The notes under the pieces were generated by a model. That model was not told the DNA's origin. It saw nothing but the letters and a program-made list of their open reading frames with translations, and did not search any database. The position numbers and the translations under genes are program-made. Of a stretch of 64,000 nucleotides of DNA, positions 1 through 21,900 are shown piece after piece. The DNA comes from Nansenia antarctica (taxonomy: Eukaryota > Chordata > Actinopteri > Argentiniformes > Microstomatidae): positions 55,035,295-55,099,294 of the forward strand of contig OZ022339.1 in NCBI GenBank assembly GCA_963989245.1, given 5' to 3'. How positions within the stretch are numbered: position 1 is the stretch's first letter; every line of letters starts with the position of its first letter.

Positions 1-653
1 ATTTTTTTATGAGGGAAAACATCTGTTACTATTGGAAGTTTGGTTATTGCATTATTATAGTAGAAGTCAAGATAAGATACAGAACTGTGTCATTGTACAT
101 TGTACATGTGTCAATCCATAAATAAGTTGTGACATTGAGATAAAAATATATGAGCACACTCAGTCCTGGCACAACTAGTTACAATGAAATCAATATTTAA
201 AAAATAAAATAAAATAAAAAAGGATGAAGCTTTCACTTTCAGTGTGATGCTGTTAAAGTCAAACAGAGAATAACCTGTGTCAAGATCAACTAACTTCCAA
301 GATTTTGAGTCAGTTGCAATTATGACCTAACTTTTGTCATGGCAACAATTAACAATTAAACACAGGTTCAGTGTTGGCCTGTTCCTCGGCTATATCTTCA
401 TGTAATCAGTTGATAGAAGTTGTTGGATTGTTATAAAGTACTTTTAAACAGTTAACAAGTTGTCCACCGCAGTAAATCCTCTTCATTTATGAAGTTACCC
501 ACTGTGTGCGCGTGCGCGTGCGTGTGTGTGTGTGTGAGAGAGAGCCTGGAAATCCATGCTCATGTTTGAGTTTACTGATTCAGATACTGATCGGTAGTGA
601 TCAGGGAATGAGATCTCTTGAAAGAAATGTCATTTACTTAATTTAATCACTGA
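1..653. other. daam1 intronic sequence, no feature except a short GT microsatellite
   Basis: AT-rich intron upstream of the first visible daam1 exon. Only a CG/TG-alternating tract (about 505-542) stands out. I found no earlier daam1 exon here. Confidence 0.5.
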
Positions 654-1670
654 GGTCCAGTAGTTCAAAACTTTTAATCCCTATCTGATCGGATCAGATT
701 TGGATTTTAGGTAGTTCAAAATTGAAAAACAGGATTAGGATCACTTTGATATCCGATCAGATCAGTAAATCAAATCCAAGCTTTAATCTGGATCAAATCT
801 TCAAAACGGGTAGTTCAAACCGACAACACAGGATTGGGATCAGTTTGATCCCAAAAATCTGGATTATCTTGATCCCACCAGAGGGGTGGATTTCCAGTGG
901 ATTACCAGAATAAAATGTACTATACTATACATTTAAAAATAATTTTCACTATAAATAAGATGGCAAAGTTTGTTAACTGAAATAGTACACATTTTTAAAT
1001 AAATACATTTTTGGTCAAATACATTTTATTTTTCATTTTTTGGTCACGTTTGTGGTGGCCTATTTTGTTTTCAACCAAATGTTGATGACATAAATGTTTA
1101 TGCTCATAAAAGTATCACAACAAAGATTGTCAATCACAAATGTAATTTAGATTAAAGAAAAAATATCTTCAACAAAGAAAAGTCCATCATCTGTCATCAC
1201 CTTTCAAAAGTAATTGCGGACAATAGCATCTCGCATTGCACCACCACTCAGTCTCTCATTTAGAGGGAAATCCATATGTGGGCCTAGATCATCAGCAGGT
1301 GCAAGGGGCTCTAGGGGATCATCAATGTCAGAGAGGGATACTCTGCGATGGACAGCAATATTGTGTAGCACAATACAACCCAGTGTTATGCATATAATTA
1401 GATATTATAGATGTCTCTGCAAAGTGGTCTTTTGTCTTCCTTGTATTATTTTTCATATCCACTAGATGGAGATCGGTAGGATTAAAGCACTGATATTCAG
1501 GATCTAGTAATCTTGAAAAGTCTGAATCTGGATCAGGGTGATTCTATCCTGAAATGCTTTGAAATACTGGGACAAAATCTGGCCGAGTTGTCTGATCCTG
1601 GATCACAAAAAATGGGATTTAAAAATCTGATCGGATCTGATTGAGATTAAAAGTTTTGAACTACTGGGCC
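654..1670 (-). mobile_element. PIF/Harbinger DNA transposon remnant
   Basis: Terminal inverted repeats: left begins GGTCCAGTAGTTCAAAAC, right end reads as GGCCCAGTAGTTCAAAAC on the other strand. A 3-bp direct repeat TGA flanks both ends (651-653, 1671-1673), the duplication length expected for PIF/Harbinger. The - strand at about 1206-1385 still encodes the end of a HARBI1-like nuclease: GCIVLHNIAVHRR, then RDAIVRNYF and a stop. The interior also holds many GGATCAGAT-like repeats. Most of the transposase is gone, so the copy is not autonomous. Confidence 0.75.
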
Positions 1671-1986
1671 TGAGTGATCACAAAGTGCAACAAAAGTTAG
1701 GGTTACATTTATTAATTTATTTTTGGTCCCATTAAGCACTTTCTAAAACCAAGTGTCATGGGGCACTACAGGTTTATTTACAGTTGGCCAATATAGGGGA
1801 CTGGACTCATTAGAGAGGTAGGCTTAAACTATTTCAATCAAGGCATAGCCAGACTGAATCAGTGAAGAAAAACAGTAGTTTGCACTGAACTGGAATTTGG
1901 TGTAGATTTCCTTTGCATGTGTGTGTGTGAAATGTAGCACAACATATATTTTCTGAAATGTTTCTCCTGTAAATGGCTGTTCTCAG

Positions 1987-10946
<8,960 letters not shown>

Positions 10947-11945
10947 TAGGTCCGGCCTCCTGCTCAGCTCCTTCATCCACCCTCAGACCGACCATCTCAC
11001 AAGCTCATCCACGTAGACAAGCGCGCATTGGCGACTGTATCCCCCCCCTCCCTGCCCTACTGTGGCAGACTTGAGGAGAGCACATTGGTGACACCTTCAT
11101 CTCAGTGTTCTAAGACGTTTCAAGTTGTTCATCTGAGTGGTCCACAGGGAGTACCTTTTCAAAGCATTAGCTCCTGTTGGAAGAGAATGGATGTGATACA
11201 GGACAGTGAATGTGGTGAGGTTGGCAATGGCTACTGATGAGAGGCAATACAGACATGGATGATGAAATGAACAATTGGAGTTAAAGTGGGTTACAGGAAC
11301 CCGGAAATGGCCACTGCTAGAACTTGTTTGTATTCCTGATGTCCTTTTAAGAGGGCAGAATGTTGACGCTATAGTGCAGGTGCACAGTAGCTAGAGGTGA
11401 CTCAGATTGTTGTGGACAGAGTTGCACCCCATTGGATTGAGTCTCAATTCATGTGTACAGCCTCCTTTGAACCTAAAACTCTCGCATTTCTTAACTGTCT
11501 GGTATGTATGTGATTTCCTGAGCTCCCAATGGCATTATTCAAGCTAACAAACCCAAAACAGACAAGCCTCTCGCCACCCCGCATGCAAGAGAACATTGAG
11601 GAGAGTCACCGCTGGAGTATGCTCATTCAAGGACTCACAAAACCACCACCATGGTTGAATAGGAACCATTCCATGCAGTGTTTAATGACACATGGGCAGA
11701 ATGAATAAAACGGGCTAACCCTTCTTTAGGAATAGTTGGACCAGGGAGAAGCATTTAAAACAAAAGGAAACTGCATTTGGATCAACACTTGGGTGGTGAT
11801 TTTTATACATAATGCTCAGCATAATGAATGGCCTGAGTAAATGATTACTGGAGAGAAACAAACAAACAAGTAATAATCATAATTAAAACAAACCCTATTT
11901 TGTTATACTGGACATATGCAAATAAAGGTTGACCTTAAAGAGAGA
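10947..11945 (+). other. daam1 3' UTR (probable)
   Basis: About 1 kb following the daam1 stop with no coding signal. AATAAA occurs at 11704-11709 and 11921-11926; the second, about 975 nt after the stop, is my preferred poly(A) signal. The end is inferred. Confidence 0.5.
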
Positions 11946-12042
11946 GTTAATTCCAAATACAAATTAACCTGATTTCCCACTTACCTTGGCTGTGGTTGAT
12001 TCTACAATCTTCTTAAAACAACATTTGGCTATCAAGTATCTA

Positions 12043-14863
12043 AGGCTGCATTTACACTGCAGGTCGTAATGCCTAGTTTTTTGAACGCCTGCTTACATCT
12101 ACTTTTGAAAATGACCCATATCCGACACCTGTGCTTACATTGCTTTCTCTTGTGTAACACTTGAAATAACCCGCATGCGTACATGGGTTTCGTTACCGAA
12201 AATGAAAGTAAACAGACAGCCGGTATTCATAGCTTTCAGTCACGTGGTTTCTTCCCTAGCAACCACCAACCTGACGGGCAAAAAGTATCATAGCAACATC
12301 GCTCAACATGGCTGCCTACTATTTAGACCACCTCACTCATGAAGAACTATCAAGATACACGACGGTGATAGGAGTGGAGGATTGACACCATTCAAATAGT
12401 GTTGGATTCCCTGTCTTCTACTCTATCCGGACACGTTGGAATTATTTTCCTAACCCCCGGAGAAACAAAGTTATTGACCTGCAAAGGGTGCCTCCTTGAC
12501 CGGCTTTTCCCGTGAATAACACCGGTTATGGAGGTGGTACAAACATAAGACTATTATTGCTAAATTCACCATCAGTATACGGTCATTTTGAGCCCTTAAC
12601 CACCGCGCTGACACCCCGAGAAGATATACTTTTAATATGAAACTCGATCAACCGGGCGTTCACCGGCTGCTGGACGAAACTCCCAACTCCCGCTGTCAGC
12701 GAGGCGAGGGAATATTTATATCCGGGAATTCGCTCCTTGCTGTGTCCACGGTGATAGGAGTGGAGGATCGACTCCATTCAAATAGTGTTGGATTCCCTGT
12801 CTTCTACTCTATCCGGACACGTTGGAATTATTTTCCTAACCCCCGGAGAATCAAAGTTATTGACCTGCAAAGGGTGCCTCCTTGACCGGCTTTTCCCGTG
12901 AATAACACCGGTTATGGAGGTGGTACAAACATAAGACTATTATTGCTAAATTTACCATCAGTATACGGTCATTTTGAGCCCTTAACCACCGCGCTGACAC
13001 CCCGAGAAGATATACTTTTAATATGAAACTCGATCAACCGGGCGTTCACCGGCTGCTGGACGAAACTCCCAACTCCCGCTGTCAGCGAGGCGAGGGAATA
13101 TTTATATCCGGGAATTCGCTCCTTGCTGTGTCCACGGTGATAGGAGTGGAGGATCGACTCCATTCAAATAGTGTTGGATTCCCTGTCTTCTACTCTATCC
13201 GGACACGTTGGAATTATTTTCCTAACCCACGGGAATCAAAGTTATTGACCTGCAAAGGGTGCCTCCTTGACCGGCTTTTCCCGTGTATAACACCGGTTAT
13301 GGAGGTGGTACAAACATAAGACTATTATTGCTAAATTCACCATCAGTATACGGTCATTTTGAGCCCTTAACCACCGCGCTGACACCCCGAGAAGATATAC
13401 TTTTAATATGAAACTCGATCAACCGGGCGTTCACCGGCTGCTGGACGAAACTCCCAACTCCCGCTGTCAGCGAGGCGAGGGAATATTTATATCCGGGAAT
13501 TCGCTCCTTGCTGTGTCCACGGTGATAGGAGTGGAGGATCGACTCCATTCAAATAGTGTTGGATTCCCTGTCTTCTACTCTATCCGGACACGTTGGAATT
13601 ATTTTCCTAACCCACGGGAATCAAAGTTATTGACCTGCAAAGGGTGCCTCCTTGACCGGCTTTTCCCGTGAATAACACCGGTTATGGAGGTGGTACAAAC
13701 ATAAGACTATTATTGCTAAATTCACCATCAGTATACGGTCATTTTGAGCCCTTAACCACCGCGCTGACACCCCGAGAAGATATACTTTTAATATGAAACT
13801 CGATCAACCGGGCGTTCACCGGCTGCTGGACGAAACTCCCAACTCCCGCTGTCAGCGAGGCGAGGGAATATTTATATCCGGGAATTCGCTCCTTGCTGTG
13901 TCCACGGTGATAGGAGTGGAGGATCGACTCCATTCAAATAGTGTTGGATTCCCTGTCTTCTACTCTATCCGGACACGTTGGAATTATTTTCCTAACCCAC
14001 GGGAAATCAAAGTTATTAACCCGCAAAAAGTGCCTTTTGCCCGTCAGGTGGGCGTTTCCACTATGCTGTGACGTCACATGAAAGCTATGAATAGGTGCAG
14101 GATGTATTCGGGTCTGTTTGGGTGGGTCGGCTGCAGAGCCGTAAACGATAGCCATCTGGATTCCAGGAGCAGGCTAGTTTGCTAACGTTAGCAAAATGTC
14201 AACCGGCTAGCTAGGCTAGTACAGCGAGTGCGCATCAAAGGCGTTAGCTCACGCTAGCTATCTAGGCTAACGTTAGCTAGCTGACTAACGTACTAGCCTA
14301 GCTATCCAACATCGGTTAAGTGCTAGCCAGTTAACGTTAGCAAACCATGTCAATGTGAACTTGCACACTATTTGGGGAATTGGGTTGTATTATGTTTGAT
14401 GGATCGCCTTATAACATTACTATTGGGCAGCAGCTAACTAAAGTTAATCTGGAGCTCCTGGAACCCAGATGGCTTCCGTTACATCATACATTACATCATA
14501 ATGTGTTACGTCATGACAGGCAGTCATACTGTGATACGTCATCTGTAATAGCAGGACCCCGAACACCCCCGAATATATCCTGTACCCACACCGGCACTTG
14601 CAATGGACGCAAATGAGACAACCAATGACGTGCAAATAGGAATTACCAGGTATATGCGACCTGCCTGGTTACATCACAATCAAAATGACACATCCGATTT
14701 GTATCAGATTCATTTCCACATATGATTGAGGCCTGAATCGGATCTGAGAATATCAGATTCAATGTGCTGTTTTACTGGTTACACGTTACATATCCGATCT
14801 GTGCCACATGTGAGCAACAAATCAGAATTGTGTCACTTCTATCTGGCAGTGTAAACGCAGCCT
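12043..14863. mobile_element. Large terminal-inverted-repeat element, family not identified
   Basis: Left end AGGCTGCATTTACACTGC and right end, inverted, AGGCTGCGTTTACACTGC. Subterminal sequence on the right is rich in CGGATCTG/CAGATT words. I could not find a matching target duplication. The interior is mostly the 385-bp tandem array, followed at 14160-14345 by many GCTAACGTTAGC-type words. No transposase is visible, so it is a non-autonomous element. Confidence 0.55.
12363..14014. repeat. 385/386-bp tandem repeat, about 4.3 copies
   Basis: Units start with CGGTGATAGGAGTGGAGGAT at 12363, 12749, 13135, 13520 and 13905 (spacings 386, 386, 385, 385); the last copy breaks off after about 110 bp. 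Copies are nearly identical (changes such as ACCCCCGGAG versus ACCCACGGG). Each unit contains short open frames on both strands (64 residues on -, 82-98 on +). They repeat only because the DNA does, and I do not call them genes. Confidence 0.95.
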
Positions 14864-15090
14864 GAGAGAACTAAATGCCAAAACGGACATAATTGAACAC
14901 AGCTAAGGTACATGGGAAATCATTTGTATGTTGCATTAACTATCCCTTTAAAGGACAGTTTTCCTTTCTTTGACTTGACACATTGTATTCACACTTAACC
15001 AACTATTGTCAATACCCACAGAGTTTTCTGGTCCATGTTGAGTGTTTAGATGCCTGCAGTATTCCACTAAATCTAAAATACCTTACAAAT

Positions 15091-15234
15091 CAGGGGAGGC
15101 TGGTGGAGGTAGAAAACAGTAGATGGCTTAATGTAATACATGGAATGGAATCAAATACATTGATACCAATAACATTGATAACCATATTAGAAATGAGTCC
15201 ATCCTCTGATTTCTACCTTCACCAGCCTCCACTG
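15091..15234. mobile_element. hAT-type MITE, 144 bp
   Basis: Ends CAGGGGAGGCTGGTGG and CACCAGCCTCCACTG, with a perfect 8-bp duplication TTACAAAT (15083-15090, 15235-15242). Sequence and interior (GGAATGGAATCAAATACAT) resemble an abundant salmonid repeat from memory; that link is unverified. Confidence 0.8.
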
Positions 15235-15299
15235 TTACAAATATGCTTGAAAGGCGCTCCTCAGCCTAGCATTTATACAGTACCAACTAAGTAGTGTGA

Positions 15300-16640
15300 T
15301 CTGCATGTTTAATGTGCTGTTTTCCTGAATACGACTAATCTGACACATCACAAAAACCCAAATAGGCTAGATATGGACCCAGGTATTGACCATTGACATA
15401 GTGGAGGTCAGTGTGAAAACAAGTGGAAAAGTAAAAAGGGAACATCCTCCTTTAACCATGCTGACATGGTGAGGAAGGTATCTGAAGGCCTGGTCTGCCA
15501 CTGCTCAACACTGTAGATACTGATGTTAGACTGTATGCATACACAGATTAAGTCTGGTCTTCCACTACATCATTTGCAATAAAAAAAAAGCTCAATTGAA
15601 GAGGTATTTTAGTCTAGGATTAGGCTTCATCTGGAAAACCAGCCCACAATGTGCTGTATTAGTCCAACAGACACACAGGTGTTATGCTGTTATTTTTTAT
15701 TATTTTAAGTATTCAGTCGAAGCAACACTTCACTCTGCTCTTTCCCTCTCACATTAAGGTTTTCATTGACAAATAGTTTTACTATGTGACAGTCTCCTAA
15801 TGTGAGATACCTCCATTGGACTTTTATAATTTAAATATTTCCTTCCATTGTTATGATATGATCTGAAGTAAATAAATGGGAGAAACTGCAAGTTGTTGTG
15901 TTTTTGCTCTCAAACTCAACATTGCGGGATGATGATTTGTGTCTTTCTAATTGGCAGAACAAACTAAACACGAGCAGTGCAAATCACACAAAAACATGTT
16001 GGCCGTTTGGGCCTTGGGACACATGAAGAAAAGGCGTACAAGTGAGAAATGACTTAATTCAGATTATATGTTAGGACATGAAAACAGTTACCTCCGAAGG
16101 GCACTTGAAGTAGTCAGTGACTACTAAGCACTATCATGGCATCTCTGAGATCCAGCCTCCTTTAGATATGACGGTGCGGACAGGCATACACAATTATTTC
16201 TAACAGAACACTTAATTCACTCATTTGTCTTCTTCAAACCTGTATTATTTTTGGTTTGACTTTTCTGTCATTTAGCGGGAAATGTTTGGTATATAGCACC
16301 CTCTTGAGTACAATATCCGCTACTACCCATGAAAATCTGATTTAGGAGAATTTCAATTCAGTCATTTAAAAGTAAATCCCAGAAAAAGAATATAAATCAC
16401 AATTTAACAATTGCAAATAGGCCATTTATTGTTCTTCTTTGTTTTCTCAATAACATCAAAAGGTTTATTAAACATTTATTTAACATTTTAGGTTTTTATA
16501 AAAAGAAAAAACATTTTTAAAAAGGAGCAAGGGTTATACATATGAGTGTTTCATAAGTAATTCTGTGTTTTTATTATCTTCACAACACAGTATATCTATT
16601 ACATAACAATAACAACTCTTCTAGTATAGACCATGGAAGA
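15300..16640. other. Non-coding stretch, nothing identified
   Basis: AT-rich DNA without a supported reading frame. A piece at about 15610-15655 (AGTCTAGGATTAGGCTTCAT) is shared in part with 33280-33305, so it is probably an old interspersed repeat. Confidence 0.4.
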
Positions 16641-16689
16641 TGCTGCTCTGCAGAGTAGTATGAATTATTAGTATCACTGATACATCCTT

Positions 16690-17266
16690 TCCACCAACGC
16701 CAACCTAGTTCTAGACTGGTGCTAGTGCCGGTTCGCAATTGGTTCAACTTGTGAACCTTATAAGAACCGGTTTGCTTTTCCACGGGCTAGAGAGCCATGT
16801 TATTACATCACTGTCTCAGCATTCTCCAATTTAAAGAACGACAATAATATAATAATACAACAATAACGTATTTGTGTTGCTCGTCGCGATTGCTATGGAC
16901 GGTGATTACGTTCAAGAAGAAAGATAATACTTATCTTTGTTTTGATTATTATTAACACTAAACGTAAGATGTTAATGTTAGCCCTTGTTGTAAGCTAGGT
17001 CGATATAGCTAGCTACCTAGCATCAACTAGACTGGTATTGCAGTTAAACAAATTGAATAAATTAATGATACACACATTTCTTGGTTGGTCAGTATAATCC
17101 TGGTCCCAGCCCCTGACATAAGCGGTTCTTAGTTCTAGACCAGCCAAGTGTTGGTGCCACTTTGGAACAAGTTGTCTTGGCTGAGAGCCGGTTCTTTAGA
17201 ACGGGTTTGAGATTAGACACTGGCTCCGAACCAGCCCTCAAACTGCCTTGGTGGAAAAGGGGTATT
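16690..17266. mobile_element. TIR element (CCTTTTCCACCAA ends)
   Basis: Left end CCTTTCCACCAACG and right end TTGGTGGAAAAGGGG are inverted repeats; both subterminal parts contain inverted copies of GAACCGG and AGTTCTAGAC. Family and target duplication unclear; boundaries approximate. Confidence 0.5.
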
Positions 17267-17350
17267 AGAGTACTTTCAAGCACAAGATTTTAAGTTAATG
17301 CCAAAATGTGAATTGCATTTTGTCTTAATTATCAAGGGTATCGCCATTTA

Positions 17351-18890
<1,540 letters not shown>

Positions 18891-18977
18891 GAGCTGTGGC
18901 TCATCCCACCCATCTGGCAGGATTCACTCCAGGTAGGCTCAACCCACCCAGGTCTGCACTACATACATTACCTACTC

Positions 18978-21900
18978 CTACTTCAGGAGGAACCCATGCG
19001 TTAGTTTATCATCACTTTCCTGCACAAAGCTGGCCACCCCAGAGTAGTGCGCTCTGCCCGCCACCTCAACCACCACACCCTTGAAGTCTCCACATGTGGT
19101 TTCCTGGGAAAAAATGAGAGAGGTTCTTGTGAAATGTAACAATATGTTATCAACAGATTAGACGATAGCCAGTTTTTTGGTTACTCTTCTGGTGCCAGTC
19201 CCATGCTGTCAAAATAGGTCATCAGTAAAAAGTTTGATACCAATGAATTTGTTAACACAATCTTCACATCATTTTCACAAGAATTAAAACAAAAACCACA
19301 ATAGGCCTATATAATTGCAATATAAACTTCACACTAAACTTTACCTTGCATATGAGATTGTTTAGATGTCTCATTTACAAAACATGTAGATGAACAAAAA
19401 ATAAAATTATAAAACAAAAATCACATCATATAAGAAAGCTGTCAATGTCTAGTATTGATTCAAGGCTTTGCATTTCCCTTTGGAGTCTGCAATTGCTGTC
19501 TGTCAATATGAAGACCAAAGAGACGTCAAAGAATCGGTATATGGCTGAAATATCTGAAAAAAAACAATCACTAACATAACCAAAACATTGGACTTAACAA
19601 AATCAACAGTTTGTCACATTAAAAAAAGAAAGAAAGAAAACACTGGTAAGCTCAGAAATCCAAATGGGTTGGTAGGCCAAGGAAGATTTCTTAAGTGGAA
19701 GACCAAAGAAAGCTCACCAGAAATAAGAAAACCTCACAAAACAACTGTCCCATAGATCAGGAACACTACAGAAGGTAGGCTTGAATGTATCAGAGCCACA
19801 GAATACGTCACCAGCCAAACAGAGGCTTCACAGGAAGGTTCTAACTAGGCCTAGTTATTTTCAAAAACGATAGTTAGGTCACAGTTTGCTAAAAAAGCCT
19901 GCAGAGGTCTGGAAAAGGGGCTTTGAGGACATATAGGATGAATATTATCATGTACCAGAGCCAGCCTGGAGAAAAAGGGATCTGCACTAGATTTACAGCA
20001 TACCATGAAACATGGTGGTGGTGGGGCCACAATAACCGGCTTGGATGTCTTAATTGATGATGTTACTGCTGACAGCAGCAGCAGAATGTATTCTGAAGCG
20101 TCCCGAAACATCTTGTCTGCTCAGGTACAAGCAAATGCCTCCAAATTCATTGGTTGGCGCTTCATCATACAGTAAGACCATGGCCCCAAACATACTGCCA
20201 TAGCAACTATGGAGTTTCTCAAGGCCAGAAACATTCTTGATTGACCAAGTCAATCTTCAGATTTCAATCCAACTGAACATGCATTTCATTTCCTGACGAT
20301 AATATTTAAAAGACCACAAAACAAACAACAACTGAAGAGGCCGCAGTACAGGCCTGGCTGAGCATCACCAGAGAAGATACCCAGCGTCTGGTGGGGTCAA
20401 TGGGTTTCAGACGTCAGGCAGTTATTGCATGCAAAGCAATAATAGTAATATTGCATACATTTTTTCCAATACTTTTGGAGCCCTGAAATAGGCATGTTTA
20501 AATGGTGAACTCAATCTGGAAAAAAAATACATTGAATTAAAGCTAATAATCTCTTTCTTCGACCCTATCGAAACTGTTGGAGTATAGGGCTAAAAGAAGA
20601 CAAAATGCTTCCTCTTTCCAATATTTATGGAGTGCACTGTATGTGCCAAATCAATAAAATGATACAGAAGACATTCCTGGTACTTTACCTGAACAGCTTT
20701 GCCTGTGAACAGGGATTCTGTGGCTCCACTCTGGAAGATCCTAGTCTGGTTGAGGAGAATCAAACCTTTATGGTACTGGAGAGCCACACGGGCCGTCACC
20801 CCCGAACCTGTTGGGCTTCTGTCCACCTGGAACACCACACCCAAGAGAAAACCAATTAGACACAACACAGGTAGTCCAAAGAAGCCAGTGAGTTTGCAGT
20901 CCAGAGTATTTTGGCAGGCCACATTGTTGCAAAAGCTCATGCTAAAATACCCGATTGCACAGGGAAATCATTCCTTGTGACTCACAAACAATGTCCCACT
21001 CATCCTGAAAGTTGCCAAATTCCAGTTCTTAAAACCATGCTCATATAGGAAGGGGGAATTATTATAATTACTGACTATTTTCTTTGTTTTTGTATTTGTG
21101 TTTTGTTTGTTTCTTTTTATTCTTCCCTGCCTACCTGCACAATGTGTCCAGCTGTTGTTAGCAAACGTGATTATATTTCAAATCCCTTTAGCTAGAATGT
21201 TTCTGTTATCTAGCTTGTTAATGCTGATACCCTTGGTTTCAGACTGAGAGGACTCCATCCGACTTGAGTAACTACCTGGGCATCAGCAAACACACACATA
21301 TTAGCAGTGGGCTCTGTGGAATATGTGTCTTTTCCGTCAGTGAGGATAGTGCCATAGAGGAAGGCTAGGTCCTCACTGGTGGGGTGGTGCAGCGTCACCT
21401 GAGAGGGAACCATACAAGATAAAACATTAGAAATTCCCCAGAAGAGATGTTCCAACATCTTCATTTGTTTCCATCTGTTTTTAACTTTACCCTGGCTGTG
21501 GTCGACAACCGACAACTCTTTTTACATTTAGTAAGACATATGTGACAGCAGACAATGAAAAGAGCTACCAGGGGGCAGAATAATTTTTCTGTTTTTTACA
21601 TGTGCTTAAACTACAGATTGTAAGCTTTCCAATGATGCATCATACATTGAAATCGGAGTTGAATTGAAGACGACATGAGTATTTGAAAGTTGCTAACCCT
21701 GAAATCACAATGCTGAGAAAATGCCCTTCAAAGATGTTGTTCTTTCTCACCTTCACACAGCCAGGTAATGGGCGGTAACAATGTCTGGTTAACCCCACCC
21801 CCAACCACTCCCCCTCTAGATTGACAGTCACTTAGATTGTTAGTCACTGGGTCAGATAGCTATAGCTAACATTATTACCTAGCAAGGTATTACCTAAGCT

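Noticed and set aside
12583..14155. Repeated 64-residue (-) and 82-98-residue (+) frames as a gene family
   Set aside because: Perfect period of 385 bp on both strands without splice or start context; explained by tandem DNA repetition.
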